Shown here piece after piece: positions 39,300 through 50,516 of a stretch of 57,620 nucleotides of DNA; positions within the stretch are counted from its first letter, which is position 1, and every line of letters starts with the position of its first letter. The notes under the pieces were generated by a model. That model saw nothing but the letters and a program-made list of their open reading frames with translations, did not search any database and had not been told where the DNA came from. Location: contig NZ_JAGGQP010000036.1 in NCBI RefSeq assembly GCF_018613235.1, positions 1 through 57,620 of the forward strand, written 5' to 3'. The position numbers were made by a program, and so were the translations under genes. Source of the DNA: Bacillus sp. ISL-41 (GTDB lineage Bacteria > Bacillota > Bacilli > Bacillales > Cytobacillaceae).

Positions 39300-39305
39300 A
39301 ATCAA
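39276..39305 (-). promoter_or_regulatory. purR promoter (sigma-A)
   Basis: TTGATT at 39305-39300 (inside the last codons of ispE), an 18-bp spacer and TATATT at 39281-39276. Confidence 0.65.
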
Positions 39306-40167
39306 GGGTATGGCGCTCTCCTAACATTCTCACTGCAAATACCTGGTCACAAAACCCTCGCAGACCGTTATAAATTCGATGCATTCGCGAATCATGTGCT
39401 ACGAGGCTGAATACCGTCGGACCGCTTCCGCTCATCAAGACAGCATCAGCACCGAATCGCTTCATTTGATCCTTGATTTGTGCTACCTCGGGATATAGCG
39501 AAAGAGTCACATCTTCCAAAACATTTCCGACACTATTGCAGACTCCATGGAAATCTCCATTTTCAATAGCGGAGATCATTTGCTTTGTAGGCGGATGCTG
39601 AATCTTTTCTACATTAAGGCGGCGATACACCTCCGCAGTCGATACACCGATAAACGGTTTCGCCAATACAACCCAGCACGTCGGCGGCGCCGGCAATTCC
39701 TCGATTATTTCCCCTCTGCCTGTCGCCAGCGCTGTTCCTCCGTACACACAGAAAGAAACATCTGAGCCAATTTCCGCACCCAGCACTGCCAGCTCGTCCA
39801 ATGATAGACCAAGCTTCCATAGCTTATTCAATCCTCTTAATGTCGCCGCTGCGTCACTGCTGCCGCCAGCAAGCCCTGCTGCCACAGGGATAGTCTTCTC
39901 AATGCCAATAAGGACACCTTGCTTCACCTGGAACCTCTCCTTCAAAAGGTGAGCTGCCTGGTAAGCAAGATTCCTTTGGTCATCTGGAACAAACCGATTA
40001 TGGGAATGGATCACGATCCTGTCTTCTTCTAGTAAACTAAGTTCGATGCGATCAGCCAAATCAATCGTGGTCATCACCATTTCCACCTCATGGTAACCAT
40101 CCGGACGTTTATGCAAAACATCCAGCGACAAATTGATTTTTGCCGGCGCCTTCACTAATACCTTCAC
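39298..40167 (-). CDS. ispE: 4-diphosphocytidyl-2-C-methyl-D-erythritol kinase
   Basis: ATP-dependent kinase of the MEP isoprenoid pathway, GHMP family. [12 protein letters not shown] at the N-terminus, the glycine-rich ATP loop [19 protein letters not shown] (near 100) and MSGSGPTVF near 250 are all present. Start: GTG at 40167 ([12 protein letters not shown]) with AGGTGG 5 nt upstream gives 289 residues; GTG at 40176 overlaps that site. Neighbours sspF and purR as in B. subtilis. Confidence 0.96.
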   Translation of the reverse strand: MKVLVKAPAKINLSLDVLHKRPDGYHEVEMVMTTIDLADRIELSLLEEDRIVIHSHNRFVPDDQRNLAYQAAHLLKERFQVKQGVLIGIEKTIPVAAGLAGGSSDAAATLRGLNKLWKLGLSLDELAVLGAEIGSDVSFCVYGGTALATGRGEIIEELPAPPTCWVVLAKPFIGVSTAEVYRRLNVEKIQHPPTKQMISAIENGDFHGVCNSVGNVLEDVTLSLYPEVAQIKDQMKRFGADAVLMSGSGPTVFSLVAHDSRMHRIYNGLRGFCDQVFAVRMLGERHTLD

Positions 40168-40225
40168 TACTTCCACCTACTTTAAACGAATTCCACATTT
40201 TGTCCTATTTTACCACAAAAAGAAA

Positions 40226-40346
40226 AGAAAAGCGCAAGCGCCTTGGTCAGCCCCGACTAGCGCTGCCCGCCTAAAGCGCCACGTCCTGTGGCTGGCGGGT
40301 CTAGCACATCGTATGCCACGGAGGGCCGACCAGTGGAGCTGGACAA
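40226..40346. repeat. Full-length copy of the GAAAAGCGCAAGCGCC repeat
   Basis: About 120 bp: GAAAAGCGCAAGCGCCTTGG, AGCCCCGACTAGCGCTGCCC, a central stem GCCCGCC/GGCGGGT, and the end GTGGAGCTGGAC. Shorter or diverged copies lie at 21137-21199 and 27468-27513. It fills the space between sspF's terminator and ispE. Confidence 0.75.
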
Positions 40347-40504
40347 TTGTCTAATCTAAAACAATACTCTCTGAGTAAAATAAGTAAGACTCCCCTGTAA
40401 GAAACATTCCTTTATTTTATCATTTGCATTATGGCGAATACAGTAAATTCACAAAGAATTAGAATTGCAGTAGGATACATGGAAGCTGTACACCTTTTTA
40501 TCCA

Positions 40505-40532
40505 TAAAAAAAGCCGGAGCATAAGCCCCGGC
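40505..40532 (-). terminator. Terminator downstream of sspF
   Basis: GCCGGAGC (40513-40520) pairs with GCCCCGGC (40525-40532), with one mismatch, and T8 follows on the minus strand. It lies 76 bp after the sspF stop. Confidence 0.8.
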
Positions 40533-40607
40533 GCCGCGATGGATCTGAATTTTATTGGCAACTGTGAAAACAGCTGTGTGGCAGTTTCTAAAGAATATTC
40601 ATCTGGG

Positions 40608-40787
40608 TCAGCGGTTTTGGTTCGCAAGCTGCTGTTCGGCCAGCTCAATTGCTCGCTTTACCATGTTACCTGCATCCTTGGCCTTTATGCCGCCCCATCC
40701 TTCATTCTGGACGACATCATAGAAGCCAAGTTCTTTCGCAAGCTCTTCCTTCAACCTTTCAGACATAATCCCTCTTCTTCTGCCCAT
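40608..40787 (-). CDS. sspF: Small acid-soluble spore protein, alpha/beta type (SspF)
   Basis: Coats and protects spore DNA in the core. The signature [20 protein letters not shown] is diagnostic for alpha/beta SASPs; the N-terminus [20 protein letters not shown] is that of SspF. Start: ATG at 40787 after AAAGGAG gives 59 residues. A sigma-G-like promoter lies upstream. It lies between veg and ispE. Confidence 0.96.
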   Translation of the reverse strand: MGRRRGIMSERLKEELAKELGFYDVVQNEGWGGIKAKDAGNMVKRAIELAEQQLANQNR

Positions 40788-40820
40788 TACTACCATCTCC
40801 TTTCACCACCGCGGTTACCT

Positions 40821-40850
40821 TAGTATTTTTAAAAGAAGAAGTTTTCATGT
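40821..40850 (-). promoter_or_regulatory. Candidate sigma-G promoter of sspF
   Basis: ACATG at 40850-40846, an 18-bp spacer and AATACTA at 40827-40821. Each element differs from GHATR/CATNHTA only at its first base. Confidence 0.6.
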
Positions 40851-40941
40851 GCGCCTTATTTATCCTTCCGATAGCAAAATTGGACAAAATAAAAAGCAGC
40901 TAACCCGAAAGTTGACTGCCTGTACTGCATTGAGCCAAAAA

Positions 40942-41205
40942 TCAGCTCAAAGCTATTGATCCTGTTGTATCTTCAAAGAAGGTAATTTCCACTGTTTCAG
41001 TTAAAACATCTGCGTAGCTGTACGAAACACGTTCAAAAGCATTTTCATCCTGGTCAAGCTCAATGACGAAAACAGAAGGATAAGTTTCCGCTAACACGCC
41101 AGAACGTTCAATCGTCTTTCTCCGTCCTCCGTTGGCCTTTAGCATGAGTCTTTTTCCTAAGTTTGAATCAAGCGCTTTTTTGATATCCGATAATGTTTTT
41201 GGCAT
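40942..41205 (-). CDS. veg: Veg protein
   Basis: Small, highly expressed protein of the Veg family; in B. subtilis it stimulates biofilm genes. The whole protein ([46 protein letters not shown]) matches the family and shows a beta-barrel-like pattern. Start: ATG at 41205 with AGGTGG upstream gives 87 residues. Upstream extension to 41244 passes through the promoter and is not real. Confidence 0.96.
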   Translation of the reverse strand: MPKTLSDIKKALDSNLGKRLMLKANGGRRKTIERSGVLAETYPSVFVIELDQDENAFERVSYSYADVLTETVEITFFEDTTGSIALS

Positions 41206-41226
41206 TCGGTCCACCTCACTGTGTAA

Positions 41227-41255
41227 AGTATAACACGCTGACACTATTTAGTCAA
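41227..41255 (-). promoter_or_regulatory. veg promoter, proximal
   Basis: TTGACT at 41255-41250, a 17-bp spacer and TATACT at 41232-41227. Transcription would begin near 41220, leaving only about 15 nt before the ATG. Confidence 0.75.
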
Positions 41256-41267
41256 ACAAAAACATAA

Positions 41268-41297
41268 ATTATAACAGTACTTAAATTTAAAAGTCAA
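41268..41297 (-). promoter_or_regulatory. veg promoter, distal
   Basis: TTGACT at 41297-41292, an 18-bp spacer and a perfect TATAAT at 41273-41268, 41 bp upstream of the proximal promoter. Confidence 0.7.
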
Positions 41298-41377
41298 TAT
41301 ATTTCGGACTTCTTTTTCTTCTAAATTTCAACAATTTTAGCGTAGCCTTTAATGCGATAAAATATGTACAAAATAAT

Positions 41378-41412
41378 AAAAAACGCCGGACCGTATTTTA
41401 TTCAGTCCGACG
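41378..41412 (-). terminator. Terminator of yabG
   Basis: CGCCGGAC (41384-41391) and GTCCGACG (41405-41412) pair with one G-U, followed by T6. The yabG stop codon lies in the loop. Confidence 0.8.
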
Positions 41413-42283
41413 AATTTTTATTATATGGCATTCCTGTCCTTAATACTCCCTTTGTTTCGATGCCGCCAAGTCCCTTATCGCCAGTTAATGTATTGCGAAG
41501 GACATCCCACACATTAATGCGCTCCATGAACGGTGTAAAGCTGATCTTAGCGACGATATAGACCGGATCAAGCGCATGGATATTAACTCTTGAAGGGGAA
41601 CTGGCAAAATTGGCACCAGCGTGGATCAATGACTCAAAATGTGACTGGCAAGCGCCAGCGAAAATGACAAGCTGGTCCAAATGGGGGATTTTCTTTCTTG
41701 CCTCTCTCACTGTCTGGACAAAATGCTTGGAGTGGCGATAAGCATTGATATCATCCATAGTCCCTTTAGACTTTGAATAGGCATCATGCCCGGTGATGAC
41801 CAAAATATCAGGCCGATAATAATCAATCAGCATTCCGACTTTGTCCGGCATTTCTTTTTCATTGCAATGGAATCCATACACCGGGACTCCGACTTTCTCA
41901 TAAAGGGTCAGGCACTTTTTTAAATAATTCGGATCTCCATCAATATGGAGCACCTTCCCAGGCATCTGAAAGTAGTTATATGACTTGCTGTAGCCCTCAG
42001 TGGTCTCATACTCCTGCTTTTGCTGTAATAGATCCACATCCTGCCTGAATAGCTTATATGACTGTTCTTCAAGTGACCGGAATTCCTTTGTCAGCCTCAT
42101 GCGCATACTCGGATCGATTTTAATTAGATCTTCATAGGGCGCATCCGCAATCAACCGGAAATCCTCACCATATAATATCGCGATTTTTTTGCCATGTTTC
42201 TCTCTGATATCGATAACCCGGAACATAATATCGCATTGATGCGAAACCCTGCCGACGATATCCATGAGGTTAATATTCATCAT
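41402..42283 (-). CDS. yabG: Sporulation-specific protease YabG
   Basis: Mother-cell cysteine-type protease that trims coat and other spore proteins and aids cross-linking. The whole frame matches the YabG family: DIVGRVSHQCDIMFRVIDI (N-terminal beta domain) and VLHIDGDPNYLKKC, VITGHDAYSKSKG, and VIFAGACQSHFESLIHAGANFASSP, which holds the conserved His and Cys. Start: ATG at 42283 after GGAGTGAGG gives 293 residues. A full sigma-K consensus promoter is upstream. Confidence 0.95.
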   Translation of the reverse strand: MMNINLMDIVGRVSHQCDIMFRVIDIREKHGKKIAILYGEDFRLIADAPYEDLIKIDPSMRMRLTKEFRSLEEQSYKLFRQDVDLLQQKQEYETTEGYSKSYNYFQMPGKVLHIDGDPNYLKKCLTLYEKVGVPVYGFHCNEKEMPDKVGMLIDYYRPDILVITGHDAYSKSKGTMDDINAYRHSKHFVQTVREARKKIPHLDQLVIFAGACQSHFESLIHAGANFASSPSRVNIHALDPVYIVAKISFTPFMERINVWDVLRNTLTGDKGLGGIETKGVLRTGMPYNKNSSD

Positions 42284-42333
42284 CCTCACTCCAATTGCCC
42301 CGCACACAGGCTGCGCTAAGTGGTATTCTTACA

Positions 42334-42362
42334 TAAAATATGCAAATACCCATAGACATGTG
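42334..42362 (-). promoter_or_regulatory. yabG sigma-K promoter
   Basis: CACA at 42362-42359, a 16-bp spacer and CATATTTTA at 42342-42334. This fits MACM-N16-CATANNNTA at every fixed position, in line with late mother-cell expression of yabG. Confidence 0.8.
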
Positions 42363-42478
42363 CTTTCTGAATGGAGTGGTTAGGGCTGGATTTCGGACAC
42401 TATGATATAAACCATTACAAAAAGAAAAAAGTCCGAACATCTCGGACTTTAGGGACAGCTGTGAGAGCATTGCTTATT

Positions 42479-43910
<1,432 letters not shown>

Positions 43911-44090
43911 GATTCCTCCGTACTCGAACTCATTCATCTTCAAATGGATAAGATTTCTCTTAGAAATTAAAAAGAAATAAATTTTCTTTGAAATAAATGA
44001 AACATTTTTGAAATATAATCGTCTATATAGGTGTAAAGTTTTTAAGCGATTACGCTTTTCTTATTATACCTTAAACGTAAAATGAAAAAA

Positions 44091-44119
44091 CAAAAATGCA
44101 GAGGAAGATTCCCCTGCAT
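44091..44119 (-). terminator. Terminator of yabE
   Basis: ATGCAG (44096-44101) pairs with CTGCAT (44114-44119), with an inner GGAA/TTCC extension, then TTTTTG on the minus strand. Confidence 0.75.
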
Positions 44120-44126
44120 CCATAAA

Positions 44127-45323
44127 TTAATTCAGGATTTTGATTTTGACGGTTTTACGGCCCCAACGGTATGCATCTGCTTTTGATGCGAAAAAGACAT
44201 CGATCTTATTGCCTTTGATGGCTGATCCTTTATCGGCAGCTATTGCATAGCCATAGCCTTCCACATAAACTTTGGTACCTAAAGGAATAACTCTTGGATC
44301 TACTGCAATGACCTTGATGTTAGGGTTGGCCCGCAAATTGATTCCAGTAGCCGTGTAACCGGAGCAGCCGTTACAGTTAGCGGTGTACGCTGTAGAAGTA
44401 ACGTAAAACTCCTTACCTGCCGGTTCACTTGAGCCACGGGAAACTTGAGCTACGATGACCTTCGTTCCCATTGCCACGACTTTATCCTGTTTCTCTTTCA
44501 GTTTCTTTTCACTGACCAGTTTTCTTGAAACTTCCTTGCCATTTTCAAGGATGACTTCATATTCCTTGGAAAGCAAGCCTTCCTGGCCTTCTGTTACGAC
44601 TTTCTGTTTCCCTTTTTCCAGTTTGCTGTCATTTTTCGTAACGACTGCATAGCTAATTGGTTCTTCCACTACATCGGTGACTTTTTCAACTCGAATAACA
44701 TTAATCACGGCATCTTTTGTGACGTTCTGCTTTAACGCAGGCTCAACACGGTCCATTTCGTTCAGTGTGATTCCTTGCTGTGATAAAAAGTCAGCGACCG
44801 TAGTCGAAGTCGACCATACATCTTGTTCTTTTCCGCCAACTACAAGCTTAAGCGGGAAAGCTCTTTGAATGGCAATCTTCAAATCTTGCTTTAACTTAGC
44901 GTCTGGGTTTAGGTTTAACTTGTCGTGTTCATTTAAAACGATATTCTGTTCTTTCAGGAAGTCCTCTACCGTATCGGCTGCTGTCCAATACGTTTTCTTT
45001 TCCTGATCTTGTATTAGCTCTACCTGTTTTGCCGGCTTCCACACAATCGAGAGGTTGTTCTTCACCTCTGTGTTTGCCGCCAGTGATAAATAATCCTCTG
45101 AGCGTAGTGAGATTTTGAGATCATTAAATAGATCTTGGATAGTATTTGCATGTGTTTTAATGACTCTTTCTTCGCCATCCAGCGTCAATGCAACTGTCTT
45201 TTTGGTCCCTTCATACATGAAGAACCCAAGAGCAGCAGCAAAAACTAGGAAACTAGCAGAAAAAATCACCAGTTTCTTTTTACTCAAAGTCTTGGAAAAC
45301 AGGTTTTTCATACTATTAATCAC
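44127..45323 (-). CDS. yabE: Secreted cell-wall protein YabE (DUF348, G5 and 3D domains)
   Basis: Putative autolysin/resuscitation factor related to the Sps stationary-phase survival proteins. A membrane or signal segment (about 19-36, LVIFSASFLVFAAALGFFMY) precedes three DUF348 repeats (about 40-210), a G5 domain (about 215-290) and a C-terminal 3D domain (AYTANCNGCSGYTATG, AVDPRVIPLGTKVYV, AADKGSAIKGNKIDVFF) with the three conserved aspartates. 398 residues. The start GTG at 45323 is about 10 nt after GAGGAGG. In B. subtilis this gene is also under antisense control from ECF-sigma promoters. Confidence 0.93.
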   Translation of the reverse strand: MINSMKNLFSKTLSKKKLVIFSASFLVFAAALGFFMYEGTKKTVALTLDGEERVIKTHANTIQDLFNDLKISLRSEDYLSLAANTEVKNNLSIVWKPAKQVELIQDQEKKTYWTAADTVEDFLKEQNIVLNEHDKLNLNPDAKLKQDLKIAIQRAFPLKLVVGGKEQDVWSTSTTVADFLSQQGITLNEMDRVEPALKQNVTKDAVINVIRVEKVTDVVEEPISYAVVTKNDSKLEKGKQKVVTEGQEGLLSKEYEVILENGKEVSRKLVSEKKLKEKQDKVVAMGTKVIVAQVSRGSSEPAGKEFYVTSTAYTANCNGCSGYTATGINLRANPNIKVIAVDPRVIPLGTKVYVEGYGYAIAADKGSAIKGNKIDVFFASKADAYRWGRKTVKIKILN

Positions 45324-45352
45324 GATGAAAAACGCCTCCTCTTCTCGGAGTG

Positions 45353-45382
45353 ATTATAAAGATATTGTTGCCGACTTGTCAA
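45353..45382 (-). promoter_or_regulatory. yabE promoter (sigma-A)
   Basis: Perfect TTGACA at 45382-45377, an 18-bp spacer and perfect TATAAT at 45358-45353, about 30 bp before the start codon. Confidence 0.8.
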
Positions 45383-45550
45383 CCCAGACACCCTTGCCCC
45401 AAACGTAGTCCCTATTATGCAAGATGCTCCATAAAAAGAAAAGCAAGAGTTATCGACACGGTTATCCTATGTCGCCAGTGAGACATGTAGAACTTTTTAG
45501 AAACAGAAAAAGTTTGGACAACCTTATTGAAAAATCGACAACATTCCTTA

Positions 45551-46318
45551 TCACTTTATGCCGAATAATTTTTTTGCATTTTTGGCTGTTTCGCCTGCAA
45601 CTTCCTCGAGTGTTAACCCTTTCAGTTCTGCAATTTGTTCGGCCACCAATTTTACATACGCTGGTTCATTTCTTTTTCCGCGATATGGATGCGGCGTCAG
45701 GTAAGGGCAATCTGTTTCAACCAACAGTCGATCCATTGGAATCGATTCTGCCACTTCCTTTGGTTTCTTCGCGTTTTTGAACGTAACCGGTCCGCCAAGC
45801 GAAATATAGAAGTTCATATCGATACATTCCAGCGCGGTTTCCACACTGCCGCTATAGCAATGCATGATTCCGCCTACTTCCCCGGCGTTCTCTTCCTTTA
45901 AAATTTCAACTATGTCTGCTGTTGCATCACGATTATGTATGATAATAGGAAGATTCACTTCTTTTGCCAGCCTGATTTGTTTTCGGAAGACCTCTTTCTG
46001 GATGTCCTTAGGTGACTTGTCCCAGTAATAATCAAGGCCCATTTCCCCGAGTGCGACTACTTTCGGATGGCTGGACAGTTCTTTCAGCCAGTCCAGATGC
46101 TCCTGTGTCATATCAATCGCATCGACTGGATGCCACCCTACACTTGCATAGATAAAATCATAGCCTTCAGCCAGTTCTATCGCTTTCTTGATCGTCGCCT
46201 CATCGAACCCGACAACAACCATGTTCGTGACACCCTCAGCAAGCGCCCGGTCAATAACCTCCTGGAGATCATCATTGAATTGTTCTGCATTTAAGTGTAC
46301 ATGTGTATCAAAAAGCAT
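45551..46318 (-). CDS. tatD: TatD-family metal-dependent deoxyribonuclease
   Basis: TIM-barrel metal hydrolase of the TatD family (yabD in B. subtilis), with DNase or D-aminoacyl-tRNA deacylase activity reported in the family. Metal ligands: FDTHVHLN (HxH), GEMGLDYYW (Glu), IHNRDA (His), HCYSGS (His) and ETDCPYLTP (Asp). Start: ATG at 46318 after AAAGGAG gives 255 residues. It follows metS, as usual. Confidence 0.95.
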   Translation of the reverse strand: MLFDTHVHLNAEQFNDDLQEVIDRALAEGVTNMVVVGFDEATIKKAIELAEGYDFIYASVGWHPVDAIDMTQEHLDWLKELSSHPKVVALGEMGLDYYWDKSPKDIQKEVFRKQIRLAKEVNLPIIIHNRDATADIVEILKEENAGEVGGIMHCYSGSVETALECIDMNFYISLGGPVTFKNAKKPKEVAESIPMDRLLVETDCPYLTPHPYRGKRNEPAYVKLVAEQIAELKGLTLEEVAGETAKNAKKLFGIK

Positions 46319-46475
46319 GTTAAAACTCCTTTGCAGCATTACTCTGCAGTTTCATTCTAGTGATTCCTGACATTCAGCAGAATAGGATCACTGTGATGTT
46401 CTTATTATTGTGAAGTTGTGTCGATATCATAACTTTTTTTCAATGTCCAGGTCAAATTTTTGAATTCGGTTTCAT

Positions 46476-46496
46476 AAAAACCCGACAGGTGTCGGG
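46476..46496 (-). terminator. Second terminator between metS and tatD
   Basis: CCCGAC (46481-46486) pairs with GTCGGG (46491-46496) across 4 nt, followed by TTTTTATG on the minus strand. Confidence 0.75.
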
Positions 46497-46563
46497 AATG
46501 CTTGCTAACTGTCTCTCTTCCCTATCATAAATCACTCTTCTAAAAAAATTGCCTTTTTAACAC

Positions 46564-46602
46564 AAAAAACCTGAAAATGTTACACATGAAACATTTCCAG
46601 GT
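46564..46602 (-). terminator. Terminator of metS
   Basis: ACCTGAAAATGTT (46569-46581) pairs with AACATTTCCAGGT (46590-46602) with one mismatch, then T6. It lies just after the metS stop. Confidence 0.9.
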
Positions 46603-46612
46603 CTAAAAGATT

Positions 46613-48583
<1,971 letters not shown>

Positions 48584-48614
48584 CTAAAACTGCTAGTTCA
48601 TTCTAATAGTAGTT

Positions 48615-48623
48615 ATTATAACA
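48615..48623 (-). promoter_or_regulatory. Extended -10 promoter of metS
   Basis: TGTTATAAT on the minus strand is a perfect extended -10; the -35 region 17 bp upstream is poor. It would give a leader of about 40 nt. Confidence 0.5.
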
Positions 48624-48727
48624 GCTAATGCCCCTGGATTCATAACACTTTAATGTAAAACAAAAGAGCGTTATCCATGGTTTCGACATTCGCTTTTTAA
48701 TCAATCAGGAAAAAGAGGGTTTCTTTT

Positions 48728-48741
48728 AAAAAAATTGTCCA
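48728..48741 (-). terminator. Weak hairpin upstream of metS
   Basis: TGTCC and GGACA (5-bp stem, loop of 5) sit directly before a run of seven T on the minus strand. Short for a terminator. Confidence 0.35.
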
Positions 48742-48810
48742 CTACGGACATTCTCCCTATAAAGTTTACGTATTTTGTCAGTGAGATTCATTGTGGACGC
48801 GTCGTTATCA

Positions 48811-48846
48811 AAAAAGCTCCGCCTTTATTTATTGGGCAGGAGCATA
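48811..48846 (-). terminator. Orphan terminator between abrB and metS
   Basis: On the minus strand GCTCC-GCC pairs with GGC-GGAGC (one bulged base) and is followed by TTTTTTGA. No gene lies upstream on that strand for more than 700 bp, as abrB points the other way. Confidence 0.65.
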
Positions 48847-48955
48847 AAAGCCGATTTATAAAGTGAAAGTTTGATATTCTGCATAATAAAATCATAACCA
48901 AATCCACAAATAGAATATACCTGTTAATAAAATAATGTACATTCCATTAAGAGTT

Positions 48956-49004
48956 TGTCGAAATTGTGACATTTTGTCGAATGAGATTGTAGAATTTTGT
49001 CGAA
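48956..49004 (+). promoter_or_regulatory. Three perfect Spo0A boxes upstream of abrB
   Basis: TGTCGAA at 48956-48962, 48975-48981 and 48998-49004, all on the plus strand, spaced 19 and 23 bp. They lie about 165-215 bp upstream of the abrB promoter. Confidence 0.65.
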
Positions 49005-49167
49005 TTATGCGTTGAATACTATTACCCCAATAATATTTTTCCATTATCCTCATTTCGAGATAACTGCACCATTCCTTATTCCTTCTTGCATTTCTCGTCC
49101 ATAACCCTTGATATGAAAAGGTTTTCGCATTGTGTTAAAATTTGCTAATACAAGAAAAATAAAATAA

Positions 49168-49196
49168 TTGACGGTTATTGGAATCCTTGGTATTAT
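49168..49196 (+). promoter_or_regulatory. abrB promoter (sigma-A)
   Basis: TTGACG at 49168-49173, a 17-bp spacer and TATTAT at 49191-49196, about 70 bp before the abrB start. Confidence 0.8.
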
Positions 49197-49215
49197 AAAA
49201 CCAATAAGAGAAAAA

Positions 49216-49232
49216 TGTCGAAAAATGACGAA
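49216..49232 (+). promoter_or_regulatory. Spo0A operator of abrB
   Basis: TGTCGAA (49216-49222) and TGACGAA (49226-49232), 10 bp apart, so on one face of the helix. They lie just after the transcription start, the place where Spo0A represses abrB in B. subtilis. Confidence 0.85.
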
Positions 49233-49266
49233 CTTAATAGATGGGGAAATGAGAGGAGATTAAAAA

Positions 49267-49554
49267 ATGAAATCTACTGGTATTGTTCGTAAAGTTGATG
49301 AGCTTGGCCGTGTGGTAATTCCAATCGAACTTAGAAGGACTCTTGGCATCGCAGAAAAGGATGCTTTGGAAATTTATGTTGATGATGACCGCATCATCCT
49401 TAAGAAGTACAAGCCTAACATGACTTGCCATATCACTGGTGAAGTTTCTGATAACAATATCACATTGGCAGGCGGCAAGCTTATCCTTAGCCGTGAAGGT
49501 GCTGAACAGCTTCTACAAGAAATCCAGGGAAGCTTCGAACCTGTAAAAGCTTAA
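49267..49554 (+). CDS. abrB: Transition-state regulator AbrB
   Basis: Tetrameric DNA-binding repressor of stationary-phase genes. The N-terminal swapped-hairpin domain (MKSTGIVRKVDELGRVVIPI to about residue 50) is typical; the C-terminal part with CHITGEVSDNNITLAGGK drives tetramer assembly and has the conserved Cys. 95 residues. ATG after GAGGAG. It is the only plus-strand protein gene in the window. It could repress spoVG through its AT-rich upstream block. Confidence 0.97.
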   Translation: MKSTGIVRKVDELGRVVIPIELRRTLGIAEKDALEIYVDDDRIILKKYKPNMTCHITGEVSDNNITLAGGKLILSREGAEQLLQEIQGSFEPVKA

Positions 49555-49565
49555 TTCTAATACTC

Positions 49566-49594
49566 AAGGCCGTGGACAATCCACGGCCTTTTTT
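49566..49594 (+). terminator. Terminator of abrB
   Basis: Perfect 10-bp stem AAGGCCGTGG (49566-49575) with CCACGGCCTT (49581-49590), then TTTT. Confidence 0.95.
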
Positions 49595-49611
49595 ATATGT
49601 CAGTTTCCGCA

Positions 49612-50493
49612 CTATTCTTTAATATGATACGCCTGGTAAACCTCTCTCTTTTGCATGCCCCTATCTTTCGCTGCTTGTTTGATTGCATCCTTAGAGTTCA
49701 TTTGTTCTTTGGATATATAATGTTCAACATGTTCTTCAATGCTTAATCTTTCCCACCATTGGTTTTCTGCTTCGGAAATTGAATCAGGAGAGGCCCCTTC
49801 GATGATCAATACAAATTCGCCGCGGACTTCTTCTTCCTCTGCCCATGCCAATGCTTCAGCAACCGTTCCCCTTATGAACTCCTCATATTTCTTCGTCAGT
49901 TCACGACAAAGGACCATTTTTCGATCGCCAAGTCCCTCAAGCATCAGCGACAGCGTTTCCTTCAAACGATGGGGGGATTCATAGAGAACGATGGTTGCCG
50001 TCTGTTTTGCCAGCAGCTCAAGTTCCTTTTTCTTATCCTTTTTGCTCCTTTGGAGAAACCCGTAATAGTAGAACGGCTGAGGAATAATGCCAGAGGCAAT
50101 CAAAGCTGTCAAAGCCGCGTTCGCACCTGGAAGCGGTACGACAGTCAGTCCCTCGGCGATTGCCTCGGCCACCAGCTCCGTGCCTGGATCGGAAATGGTT
50201 GGCATTCCCGCATCACTGACAAGTGCGACTTTTGCTCCCTCTTTGATCCGTTCAATCAATTTAAATCCGCTGCTTTCCTTATTATGTTCATGATAGCTGG
50301 TAACGGGCGTTTCAATCTCAAAATAATTACATAGCTTTTTCGTATTCCTCGTATCCTCCGCCGCAATCCAATCGGCTTCCTTCATGATTCTAATCGCCCT
50401 GAATGTCATGTCCTCAAGGTTCCCGATAGGAGTCGGCACGAGGTAAAGAATCCCTTTTTCGTGCTCCCGTTCAAAGCTTTTCTGCTGTTGCAT
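49612..50493 (-). CDS. rsmI: 16S rRNA 2'-O-ribose C1402 methyltransferase
   Basis: Methylates C1402 in the decoding centre. Tetrapyrrole-methylase fold: YLVPTPIGNLEDMTFRAI, DAGMPTISDPGTELV, LPGANAALTALIASG and VLYESPHRLKETL. Start: ATG at 50493 after GGGTGA gives 293 residues. It follows trmN6 directly; yazA is missing between them. Confidence 0.95.
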   Translation of the reverse strand: MQQQKSFEREHEKGILYLVPTPIGNLEDMTFRAIRIMKEADWIAAEDTRNTKKLCNYFEIETPVTSYHEHNKESSGFKLIERIKEGAKVALVSDAGMPTISDPGTELVAEAIAEGLTVVPLPGANAALTALIASGIIPQPFYYYGFLQRSKKDKKKELELLAKQTATIVLYESPHRLKETLSLMLEGLGDRKMVLCRELTKKYEEFIRGTVAEALAWAEEEEVRGEFVLIIEGASPDSISEAENQWWERLSIEEHVEHYISKEQMNSKDAIKQAAKDRGMQKREVYQAYHIKE

Positions 50494-50516
50494 GTAAATC
50501 ACCCGTTTCTGTTTGC

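Noticed and set aside
40412-40648. Minus-strand open frame downstream of sspF
   Set aside because: It overlaps sspF in another frame and runs through the sspF terminator; no ribosome site.
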